From: Thioclava electrotropha
GTDB taxonomy: Bacteria; Pseudomonadota; Alphaproteobacteria; Rhodobacterales; Rhodobacteraceae
Reading direction: 5' to 3'
Length of the DNA stretch: 64,000 nt
Assembly (NCBI RefSeq): GCF_002085925.2
Contig: NZ_CP053562.1
Location: 3,299,501 to 3,363,500 of the forward strand
A program made the translations under genes and the position numbers. The notes below the pieces were generated by a model. That model saw nothing but the letters and a program-made list of their open reading frames with translations. It searched no databases and had not been told where the DNA came from. Within the stretch, counting starts at the first letter, position 1; the number at the start of each line of letters is the position of its first letter. Shown here piece after piece: positions 57,078-64,000 of this stretch.

Positions 57078-58261
57078 GCGCAGGGAAGACGGCTTTCAAG
57101 ATGCGTTTGATCTACCTCGTTCATGACCTCGATGATGCCGCGATCTGGCGACGCGTTCAGATGTTGCGCGCAGGCGGCGCCGAGGTGACGCTTGCGGGGT
57201 TCCAACGCTCAGCGCGGCCACTGCCGGAGCCTGCGCTCGTTCTCGGGCACACAGCGAATGGGAAAATGGCCCAGCGCGCGCTCTCGGTGCTCAAGGCCCT
57301 CCCCGGTCTCGACAAGCAGTTTCCGACGCTCAAGGAGACAGATGTCATCATCGCTCGCAATCTAGAAATGCTCGCGCTCGGGGCGTATCTCAAGCGACGC
57401 GCACCGGCGGTACGCCTCGTCTACGAACTGCTCGACGTGCATCGCCTGTTGTCGGGGAACGGTCCGACGTCCAAGGCAATCCGAACGATTGAAGCGGCAG
57501 CGCTCAAATCCGCCTCGGGCCTTCTGTATTCCTCGGAAGGGTTCAAGCGCGGCCACCCTCAGCCGTTCGAGAAGCTCGCGCCGCATCTGTGCCTGATTGA
57601 AAACAAGCCGCTCGCGCTTGGTCCGGCACGGCTTCGCACGCGCACGCGTCCTCTGGCGGGGCCGTTGCAGATCGGCTGGAATGGAATTCTCCGCTGCCGC
57701 TGGTCGCTGGACACGCTCGACGAACTCACCCGCAACGCACCGGGACATTTCCGGATCAAGTTGCGCGGACGTCCGGCGCTCGATCAACTCCCGGATTTCC
57801 ATGAGCGCGTCGCCGCAAATCCTGATCTCGAATTTGGCGGCCCCTATACTGCGCCCGATGATCTTGATGAGATTTACGACGCGGTCGATCTTGCCTGGCT
57901 GATCGACCGCTACGAGGCCGGAGAGAATTCGGACTGGCTGCTGCCAAATCGCCTTTACGAAGGCTGCCTGCATGGTGCGGTCCCGGTGGTTCTGTCGGGA
58001 ACCGAGGTCGCACGACGTACCGAAACTCTCGGCATCGGGGTTCAGGTGGCAGAACCGTCGAGCGCGTCGGTCGCGCAAGCCCTTACCGACCTGAGCAATG
58101 CGGATCTCCAGACGCTTCGGCAAGCGGTCGCTACGAAGCCGAGGTCAACTTGGGAGGCGGGTCACGCAGAATGCCGTGCGCTCGTGTCCTGGTTGGCGGA
58201 TCTTCCCACGCTTGGCGCGCCTCGCAGCGACGCCACGCATCTGCGGGAGGCACAATCTTGA
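57074..58261 (+). CDS. exoL: ExoL-like glycosyltransferase
   Basis: A 395-aa GT-B glycosyltransferase. MRLIYLVHDLDDAAIWRRV begins the fold, with RAPAVRLVYELLDVHRLL in the middle and the C-terminal WLIDRYEAGENSDWLLPNRL, EGCLHGAVPVV region. The gene order that follows (exoA, exoM, exoP types) matches the exoL-exoA-exoM order of the rhizobial succinoglycan locus, hence the assignment. The GTG at 57074 overlaps the preceding short ORF; the ATG at 57101 is an alternative start at the conserved N-terminus. Confidence 0.7.
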   Translation: MSAGKTAFKMRLIYLVHDLDDAAIWRRVQMLRAGGAEVTLAGFQRSARPLPEPALVLGHTANGKMAQRALSVLKALPGLDKQFPTLKETDVIIARNLEMLALGAYLKRRAPAVRLVYELLDVHRLLSGNGPTSKAIRTIEAAALKSASGLLYSSEGFKRGHPQPFEKLAPHLCLIENKPLALGPARLRTRTRPLAGPLQIGWNGILRCRWSLDTLDELTRNAPGHFRIKLRGRPALDQLPDFHERVAANPDLEFGGPYTAPDDLDEIYDAVDLAWLIDRYEAGENSDWLLPNRLYEGCLHGAVPVVLSGTEVARRTETLGIGVQVAEPSSASVAQALTDLSNADLQTLRQAVATKPRSTWEAGHAECRALVSWLADLPTLGAPRSDATHLREAQS

Positions 58262-59247
58262 GCCGCATCCTCATCGTCATCCCCACGCTGAATGAGATCG
58301 ACCATATCGCCTCGGTCCTCTCGGCGCTGCTGCCCTTCGCGCGCGCCCAGGACGCGACCGTCATCGTAGCCGACGGCGGATCGACGGACGGAACCTGCGC
58401 CGAGGTTGAGAAAATGGGACAGGAAACGCCGCAAATCGTCCTGCTGCACAATCCCGACAAGCTGCAGGCCGCAGCCGTCAACCTCGCCGTGGAGCGTTTC
58501 GGCGACGACGCGGAATGGTTGATCCGTGTGGACGCACACAGCGCCTACCCGAGCGATTTCTGCGAAACGCTGATGAGCGAAGCCATCGACACCGGCGCCG
58601 ACAGCGTCGTTGTCCGTATGCATGCCGAAGGGGTGTCCCCACTACAGACCCAGATCGCGCGGGCTCAGAATTCTCGTTTCGGGAATGGTGGGTCGGCACA
58701 TCGCGGCGCAGGGGAAGGCCGTTGGGTCACTCACGGTCATCATGCCCTGTTTCGGCTGAACGCCTTTCGGTCGGTCGGGGGTTACAACACAACATTCAGC
58801 CATAACGAGGATGCGGAACTCGACCACCGCCTGATCCGCGCGGGCTTCAAGATCTGGCTGACCGCACGCACCTTCGTCCGCTACTTCCCGCGCAAATCCC
58901 TGCGCGATCTCGCGTCGCAATATTTCCGGTTCGGCAAGGGACGCGCCCGCACGCTTGCTTTGCATCGCGAACGCCCGGCGATGCGACAGGCGATCGTCGC
59001 GGCTCTGGCACCGGCGCTCGCTCTGGTCGTGCTGGCCCCGCTGCACCCGGTCTTCGCCCTGCCCGCGATCGCTTGGCTTCTGGGCTGCGCGACCGCAGGG
59101 CTGGCGATCGCCATTCAGACGAAGCGCCTCGCCAATCTCACGGCTGGCCCGATTGCGGGTATCATGCATCTGGCCTGGTCCGCGGGATTCTGGGCACAGA
59201 TTTTGGGCAATAGCATTCCAACCATCGGTCGCGGGGTGCCCGAGTGA
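58258..59247 (+). CDS. exoA: ExoA-like family 2 glycosyltransferase
   Basis: A 329-aa membrane-associated family 2 glycosyltransferase similar to ExoA of succinoglycan synthesis. The GT-A domain shows VIPTLNEIDHIASVL, VIVADGGSTDGTC and LIRVDAHSAYPSDF (DxD-like), then FSHNEDAELDHRL as catalytic base region. Two or three C-terminal hydrophobic helices follow. The start is TTG at 58258, overlapping the exoL stop as TTGA, with GGGAGG 7 nt upstream; no in-frame ATG or GTG is better placed. Confidence 0.85.
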   Translation: MSRILIVIPTLNEIDHIASVLSALLPFARAQDATVIVADGGSTDGTCAEVEKMGQETPQIVLLHNPDKLQAAAVNLAVERFGDDAEWLIRVDAHSAYPSDFCETLMSEAIDTGADSVVVRMHAEGVSPLQTQIARAQNSRFGNGGSAHRGAGEGRWVTHGHHALFRLNAFRSVGGYNTTFSHNEDAELDHRLIRAGFKIWLTARTFVRYFPRKSLRDLASQYFRFGKGRARTLALHRERPAMRQAIVAALAPALALVVLAPLHPVFALPAIAWLLGCATAGLAIAIQTKRLANLTAGPIAGIMHLAWSAGFWAQILGNSIPTIGRGVPE

Positions 59248-60224
59248 CCAGTCCGAAGCGCAAAGACAAGATCGGCATTGGCCTGTGTACTTATCGTCGC
59301 GAAGTCGTGCGCGACACCCTCGCCTCGCTTGCCGAAACGCTCCCGCCAGATCTCGATATCTGCGTCATCGTTGCGGATAACGATATTGAACTCTCTTCCG
59401 AAGAGCGGGTTCGTTCGGTGCCGCTTCCCTTCGAACTGCACTATCTGCACGCGCCCGCCCATAACATCTCGATCGCGCGCAATGCGGTTCTCGACGCGGC
59501 CGAGGCGCAAGACTTGGACTGCCTCGCCTTCCTCGATGATGACGAACGCGCCCTGCCCGGCTGGCTCCCTGCTCTGATGGAGGCGCGCAAATCCGAAGAG
59601 AGCGCCGCTGTGATCGGCCCCGTGCGCGCCTACCACAATGACGCGGCCCCCGAGTGGATGCGCGCGGGCCATATCCACGACACCCTCGCCGAGCTTGATA
59701 GCGAAGGGCGCGTGCGTGCGGGCTACACCTGCAACGTCCTGCTCGACCTGAAACACCCCGCCGTCTCTGGCCTGCGGTTCGATCCCGATTTCGGTCGGAG
59801 CGGCGGCGAAGACACGATCTTCTTCGACCAGATCAAGCACCGCGGCGGGACGCTAGCCTACGCCCCGGAGGCCTGGCTGGAAGAGGATGTCCCTGCTGAA
59901 CGCGCGCGGCTTTCGTGGCTTTTGCGGCGGCGTTTCCGCATGGGCCAGACCCATGCCGTTCTGGTCTCGCAGGGCAAAACGTTCGCAGCACGAATGATCG
60001 AACTCGGACGCGCCGGCGCGAAAGCACTCGCCTGTCTCGGACTTTCTCTGGGCCACGTCACCGCCCCCTTGGCGCGCAACCGGAATCTGATGCGCGCGGC
60101 CCTGCATATCGGCGTCGTCTGGCGACTTGCCGGCGGAAGCCGAACGGAAATCTATGGCGGAGCATCTACGGATGCCACGCACAACACAGCCTCAAGGCGC
60201 AACGCGCGAGGAACGACCTCTTGA
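59244..60224 (+). CDS. exoM: ExoM-like family 2 glycosyltransferase
   Basis: A 326-aa family 2 glycosyltransferase like ExoM. Signature segments are KIGIGLCTYRREVVRDTLAS, VIVADNDIELSSEER, NISIARNAVLDAAE and CLAFLDDDERALPGWL (DDD metal site). The C-terminal part has GRSGGEDTIFFDQIKHRG. The start is GTG at 59244, overlapping the exoA stop (GTGA). Together with ExoL and ExoA it probably extends the lipid-linked repeat unit. Confidence 0.85.
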   Translation: MTSPKRKDKIGIGLCTYRREVVRDTLASLAETLPPDLDICVIVADNDIELSSEERVRSVPLPFELHYLHAPAHNISIARNAVLDAAEAQDLDCLAFLDDDERALPGWLPALMEARKSEESAAVIGPVRAYHNDAAPEWMRAGHIHDTLAELDSEGRVRAGYTCNVLLDLKHPAVSGLRFDPDFGRSGGEDTIFFDQIKHRGGTLAYAPEAWLEEDVPAERARLSWLLRRRFRMGQTHAVLVSQGKTFAARMIELGRAGAKALACLGLSLGHVTAPLARNRNLMRAALHIGVVWRLAGGSRTEIYGGASTDATHNTASRRNARGTTS

Positions 60225-62662
60225 GACAGACGCAATTCAAATTCGCAGATACGAGCAACGATCTCGAGCGGCCGATCTCGAAACCGCCCGAAACCGTAAC
60301 GCTGGGCCAGCTCACGCGTATCCTGCGTCGTCGGCGGTGGTCGATCATCGTTCCCGTCGTGATCCTCGGCATCCTCGGGATCATCTATCTGGCGACCACG
60401 CCGCGCAGTTACCTTGCCAATTCACTGCTGCTGCTGGATGCGAATATCAGCCGGTCGATCGAACAGCTCGGGGCTTCGGAGAGCAACAATCTCAGCGAGT
60501 CCGCCCTTGAAGATGCCCGGCTGATCATCCGCTCCGACCGGATCTCGCAATCGGTCGTCAAAGAGCTCGATCTTCTCGACAATCCCTCCTTCACGTCGCC
60601 GCCGAGCTCGCTGTTTTCCCGGCTGATCGGCGGTGCGATCAATACGATCCGTACACCGATCAACTGGCTGCGCTCGAAACCCGAACCGAGCGGCACAACC
60701 ACTCTGACGCCCGAACAGATCACCGCCGCGCGGCAAGACCTCGCCGCGCGCGCCCTGCAGGCGCGCATCGATGTCGGGCGTGTCGGCAGAAGCTCCGTGA
60801 TCTCGATCAGCTACGAGTCCTACGATCCGGCCATGAGCGCCTCGATCGTGAATTCGCTCGCCGAGGGCTACATCGCCGATGTCCTCAACGCGAATTTCGA
60901 AGCGACCGAGCGAACGACGAACTGGATGCAGGACCGGCTGACGGAGCTGCAAAATCAGGCGCAACAAGCCGCGCTCGATGCGGAGACCTTCCGGGCCGAG
61001 CATGGGCTCGTCTCCTCGCGCGGCGTTTCGATGACAAAGGATTCCGTCGTCCAGCTCAATGCCGAGATGGCCAACGCGGTCAGCGATGTGGCCCGCGCTC
61101 GGGCGCGCGTCGATACCTACAACCAGATCATTGCCGGTGGGGTCCAAGCCCTCGTCGATGGCGGCTCCACCGGGGTCGGCGGCGGAAGCGACCCGGCCCT
61201 GCAGCAGGCCCGCGATACGCTCACCGACTCCCTGGCGATGCTCAATCAGATCAAGACCAATTTCGGCGAAGATCACCCGCAGTATAAGGTCGTCCAACGG
61301 CAGGTTCAGGCCGCTGCGGAACGCCTGTTCACCCTTCTCAAACAAGGGAGCGCGCAGGCGAAAAGCGATCTTTCAAGCGCCGAAGCGAAGGTCGATGCGC
61401 TCAAGAACAGCCTCGGTCTCGCGATCGACAGCGACACGAGCTCCGGCACCGTCGAGGTCCAGTACAGCGCGCTGCAGCAACGTGCCGACACGCTCTCGAC
61501 GCTGTACCAGGCCTTCCTGACGAAGTTTCAGGAGATCGAGCAACAGAAATCCTTCCCCGTCTCGAACGTGCGGATCCTGACCAAGGCGGACGTGCCGCGC
61601 AACCCGGTTGGCCCGAGCACGAAGCGCGCGCTTGCGATCTCGATCGTGCTCGGTTTGATCATCGGGATGATTATCACGGCCTGGCAGGAATGGCGGGAGC
61701 GGTTCCTGCGCACCTCGGATGACGTTCAGGACGAAACCGGTGGACCGTTCCTCGGCTATCTGCCGGAGTTCGAAACGTCGGCGCAGTCGGAACCGGTCCG
61801 ATCGATCACAAGCACCGCCGTGTTCCAGAACCTGCGGGACGGGCTTGCCGAGAATATCTCGAAACCGAGAAACGGGTCGCATTCGACCAGTGAAAGCGCC
61901 ATCTACGCCGTGCGCCATCCCAGATCTTTCTTCGCGGAAACCTTGCGCAGCGTGCGGCTCGCCGCAGAAATCCGCGCGCCGGTCGAGACCGGGGCAATCG
62001 TTCTGGGGGTCACCTCCGCACGTCCCGAGGAAGGCAAATCGACGGTGTCTCTCAATCTGGCTGCCGTGCTCAACATGTCCAATGCACGGGTGCTCTTGAT
62101 CGATAGCGACATCCGGCGCCCCGGGCTTAGCCAGCGCCTCGGCTTCCGCCATGGCGACGGGCTTGTCGAAGTGCTCGCCGGCCGCGCGCCTTGGCGCAAC
62201 CTGGTGCGTGAAGTGGAAGGCACCGGCGTGCATATCCTGCCCTGCATTCCGCCGAACGGCTTCACCCACAGCGCCGAGCTGTTGTCCTCACGCGGCATGC
62301 GCGAGTTGATCGCCGAGGTGCGCAGCGAATTCGATTTCGTGATCATCGATCTCGCCCCGCTCGGCGCGATCGTCGATGCGCGTGCCATGATCCCGAACCT
62401 CGATACCGTGCTCCTCGTGGCAAGCTGGGGCAAGACGCCGAAGTTGATGCTGAACCGCATCCTGTCGGCCAATGCAGCGTTGCGCGAGCGCCTCTTGGGA
62501 ACGGTGCTGAATCGCGTGGATATGGATGACCTGCGTGACTTCGTCGACGTCTCCAGCACCGAGGCCTATTTCGAAGATTACAACGGATATTTCGGGGATC
62601 CGGGAAAAGGCTGGGACAAGCCCGAGATGCGCGGCACAAATACCAACACACGCAACAATTGA
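60221..62662 (+). CDS. exoP: ExoP/Wzc-type polysaccharide co-polymerase with tyrosine kinase
   Basis: An 813-aa bacterial tyrosine kinase/co-polymerase that sets exopolysaccharide chain length. A first membrane helix (about 42-62), a long periplasmic coiled-coil region (about 200-430) and a second helix (about 470-490) form the Wzz part. The cytoplasmic kinase has Walker A TSARPEEGKSTVSLN (near 600), Walker A' VLLIDSDIRRPGL and Walker B FVIIDLAPLG. A C-terminal tyrosine cluster (AYFEDYNGYFGD) is the autophosphorylation tail. The start is TTG at 60221, overlapping the exoM stop (TTGA), with GAGGA upstream. Confidence 0.92.
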   Translation: MRQTQFKFADTSNDLERPISKPPETVTLGQLTRILRRRRWSIIVPVVILGILGIIYLATTPRSYLANSLLLLDANISRSIEQLGASESNNLSESALEDARLIIRSDRISQSVVKELDLLDNPSFTSPPSSLFSRLIGGAINTIRTPINWLRSKPEPSGTTTLTPEQITAARQDLAARALQARIDVGRVGRSSVISISYESYDPAMSASIVNSLAEGYIADVLNANFEATERTTNWMQDRLTELQNQAQQAALDAETFRAEHGLVSSRGVSMTKDSVVQLNAEMANAVSDVARARARVDTYNQIIAGGVQALVDGGSTGVGGGSDPALQQARDTLTDSLAMLNQIKTNFGEDHPQYKVVQRQVQAAAERLFTLLKQGSAQAKSDLSSAEAKVDALKNSLGLAIDSDTSSGTVEVQYSALQQRADTLSTLYQAFLTKFQEIEQQKSFPVSNVRILTKADVPRNPVGPSTKRALAISIVLGLIIGMIITAWQEWRERFLRTSDDVQDETGGPFLGYLPEFETSAQSEPVRSITSTAVFQNLRDGLAENISKPRNGSHSTSESAIYAVRHPRSFFAETLRSVRLAAEIRAPVETGAIVLGVTSARPEEGKSTVSLNLAAVLNMSNARVLLIDSDIRRPGLSQRLGFRHGDGLVEVLAGRAPWRNLVREVEGTGVHILPCIPPNGFTHSAELLSSRGMRELIAEVRSEFDFVIIDLAPLGAIVDARAMIPNLDTVLLVASWGKTPKLMLNRILSANAALRERLLGTVLNRVDMDDLRDFVDVSSTEAYFEDYNGYFGDPGKGWDKPEMRGTNTNTRNN

Positions 62663-62736
62663 ATTTCAAATGCTTGACCGGTTATTATCGAGAAGGTAAC
62701 CGCTGGAGCCCAGCCCAAGTTTCGGAGTGCCAAGCC

Positions 62737-63018
62737 ATGCGCTTGATGCCATTTCTCGTCGTCCTGACTCTTGTCACGATCATCGCTGGCGCGGTCGGGT
62801 TCTGGAATGGCATGTCTTTGGGAATGGTCGCGATTTTGTGCATCGCGATCTTTTTTCTCGGTCAGATCCTGTACGTCGGCCTCGTCGCCATCATGACCCG
62901 CGAGGAAACGGTCCGGAGAAAGAATCAGGGGCCCGCGCAAGCCGGTCGCGAGGCTTCGGACGACAATACGACGTCGCATGTTTCGCGCGGCGCCTACCTC
63001 AATCAGGAAAATCGCTGA
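62737..63018 (+). CDS. Small two-helix membrane protein, ExoX/SyrA-like architecture
   Basis: A 93-aa protein with two membrane helices (about 5-22 and 29-52) and a charged C-terminal tail (MTREETVRRKNQGP onwards). Size, topology and position after an exo operon resemble small exopolysaccharide-production repressors (SyrA/ExoX family), but similarity is only general. The ATG at 62737 has GGAG upstream; an in-frame TTG overlapping the exoP stop (TTGA at 62659) would extend it by 26 residues without a ribosome-binding site. Probably co-transcribed with exoP. Confidence 0.65.
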   Translation: MRLMPFLVVLTLVTIIAGAVGFWNGMSLGMVAILCIAIFFLGQILYVGLVAIMTREETVRRKNQGPAQAGREASDDNTTSHVSRGAYLNQENR

Positions 63019-63039
63019 GCTTCAGAGCGCCGTTCGATG

Positions 63040-64000
63040 TCACACCGCGCGGCTCGTGCTGCGTTCGGCGTCACGCATCTTCATGAACCTTGCGTCGGGC
63101 TTGGTGCGCAGGATGGCAGGTGCACCGCTCTCGACGATCCGACCCTCTTCCAACGCGAAAACCATATCCGCGAATTCGACCATCGAATAACGATGCGCGA
63201 TCGTGAGGATAGCCATCGGGGTTTCGATCTTCGCAAGGTTCGCCACGATACGGTTCTGACTTTGCCAGTCGAGCGCACTCGTCGCCTCGTCGAGGATCAG
63301 CAGCTCGGGCTTTCTCAGCAAAGCGCGTGCCAGCGCGATCCGCTGACGTTCTCCCCCTGACAACAGCACGCCACGCTCCCCCAGCAGAGTGTCGAGCTGC
63401 GCGGGAAGCGAGAAGACGAAGTCCGCGGACGCGACGCGGAGGGCCGCCTCCATGTCCTGCTGATCCGCCTCCGGCGCGCCAACTTGCAGAGCTTCGCGCA
63501 CCGTCATCGGTGGCAGATAGGTGTCCTGCGTGACGTATGAAATCCGGTGCCGCCAGCTCCGAATATCCATCGGATCTAGGTCTTGACCGTCGATGAGGAT
63601 CTTGCCGGTCTCGGGCCGAATGAGGCCGCAAATCAGATCCGCGATCGTCGATTTTCCAGAACCCGACGGCCCGATCAGCGCCGTCACCTCCCCCGCGCGA
63701 ACGGAAAGGCTGACATCCTCCAACGCACGCGGCAGGTCTTCGCCGTGACGATAGGATACATTCTCCAGCCGGATTTCGTGCCATGGCGCGCGCGTCGCGA
63801 TCGGCAATCCCGCCGCGACATCGCGCTGGCGGATCATCTCACCCTGGACATTTCGAATGTGCTGCCAACCCGGTAAATTCACCAGGAACATCTGCGCCTG
63901 CTGCTGAAGCGTCATGAACCGCGGGGCCAGCCGCATCATCACGAGCAGCAAAACGACAATCTCGGAAATCGCGAGGCCGAGCTGCACGAGCGACAGGTAG
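63040..64000 (-). CDS. ABC exporter (fused membrane/ATPase type), N-terminus beyond window
   Basis: The C-terminal ~320 residues of a type IV ABC exporter half-transporter; the frame is open through position 64000. The end of the membrane domain (IVVLLLVMMRLAPRFMTLQQ) is followed by the ATPase: Walker [15 protein letters not shown]-loop YVTQDTYLP, signature LLSGGERQRIALARALL, Walker B LLILDEATSALD and the switch His in TIAHRYSMVE. The spacing and QALPQLDT-like segment (LPAQLDTLLGERGVLLSGG) resemble exporters found beside RiPP/lasso genes and also polysaccharide exporters. The substrate is unknown. Confidence 0.85.
   Translation of the reverse strand, partial: YLSLVQLGLAISEIVVLLLVMMRLAPRFMTLQQQAQMFLVNLPGWQHIRNVQGEMIRQRDVAAGLPIATRAPWHEIRLENVSYRHGEDLPRALEDVSLSVRAGEVTALIGPSGSGKSTIADLICGLIRPETGKILIDGQDLDPMDIRSWRHRISYVTQDTYLPPMTVREALQVGAPEADQQDMEAALRVASADFVFSLPAQLDTLLGERGVLLSGGERQRIALARALLRKPELLILDEATSALDWQSQNRIVANLAKIETPMAILTIAHRYSMVEFADMVFALEEGRIVESGAPAILRTKPDARFMKMRDAERSTSRAV

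Overview
The window comes from a high-GC alphaproteobacterium of the Rhodobacterales (Rhodobacter/Paracoccus/Thioclava-like). The evidence is gene content and order: ccoNOQP next to fnrL and hemN, perfect FnrL boxes, a hup/hyp hydrogenase cluster in the Rhodobacter capsulatus order, acuR-acuI, and a bhcA/bhcR pair. The genus cannot be fixed from the sequence alone. No rRNA, tRNA, CRISPR array, insertion sequence or prophage was seen.

Layout. (1) 1-10.6 kb, micro-oxic respiration: ccoG (cut by the left edge), a LysR regulator, ccoNOQP (cbb3 oxidase), a tandem universal stress protein, two small exported proteins, fnrL and hemN. Four perfect TTGA-N6-TCAA boxes tie ccoG, ccoN, usp and fnrL/hemN into one FnrL regulon. 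(2) 10.6-21.9 kb, carbon and sulfur metabolism: a DUF2256 protein, acuR-acuI (acrylyl-CoA reduction), a TSUP exporter, a LuxR-type regulator, cysD-cysNC (sulfate activation), doeA with an ArgE-like deacetylase (ectoine/N-acetyl-diaminobutyrate breakdown), and bhcA with its divergent regulator bhcR. (3) 21.9-26.1 kb: ugpBAEC, an importer for glycerol-3-phosphate and its diesters. (4) 26.5-29.2 kb: three overlapping genes of unknown function for envelope proteins, ending in a periplasmic ClpP-like/LprI-like fusion, followed by a divergent PNPOx-like/MocR pair.

(5) 31.4-51.2 kb: a complete uptake [NiFe]-hydrogenase locus, all on the minus strand. In transcription order it is hupT-hupU-hupV (H2 sensor and kinase), hypF, hupS-hupL-small membrane protein-hupC-hupD-hupF-hupG-hupH-hupIJ fusion-hupK-hypA-hypB-hupR-hypC-hypD-hypE. 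HupUV senses H2 and works through HupT and HupR on the hupS promoter, which carries a TTG-N5-CAA HupR-type site. HupSL oxidises H2 and HupC passes the electrons to quinone. Points of interest are a rubredoxin-HybE fusion, an extra 61-aa protein inside hupSLC, a TTG start for hupS, a degenerate sigma54-contact motif in HupR, and a ~95-bp intergenic repeat present twice.

(6) 51.4-64 kb, accessory and surface region: a serine beta-lactamase-like hydrolase, cysK, an orphan small gene with a lasso-peptide-type leader, two minus-strand glycosyltransferases, then an exoL-exoA-exoM-exoP operon for an acidic exopolysaccharide. In that operon every gene overlaps the previous stop codon and starts with GTG or TTG. 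A small two-helix membrane protein follows, and then an ABC exporter cut by the right edge. The lasso-type leader peptide and the edge-truncated exporter are the best leads for something undescribed.
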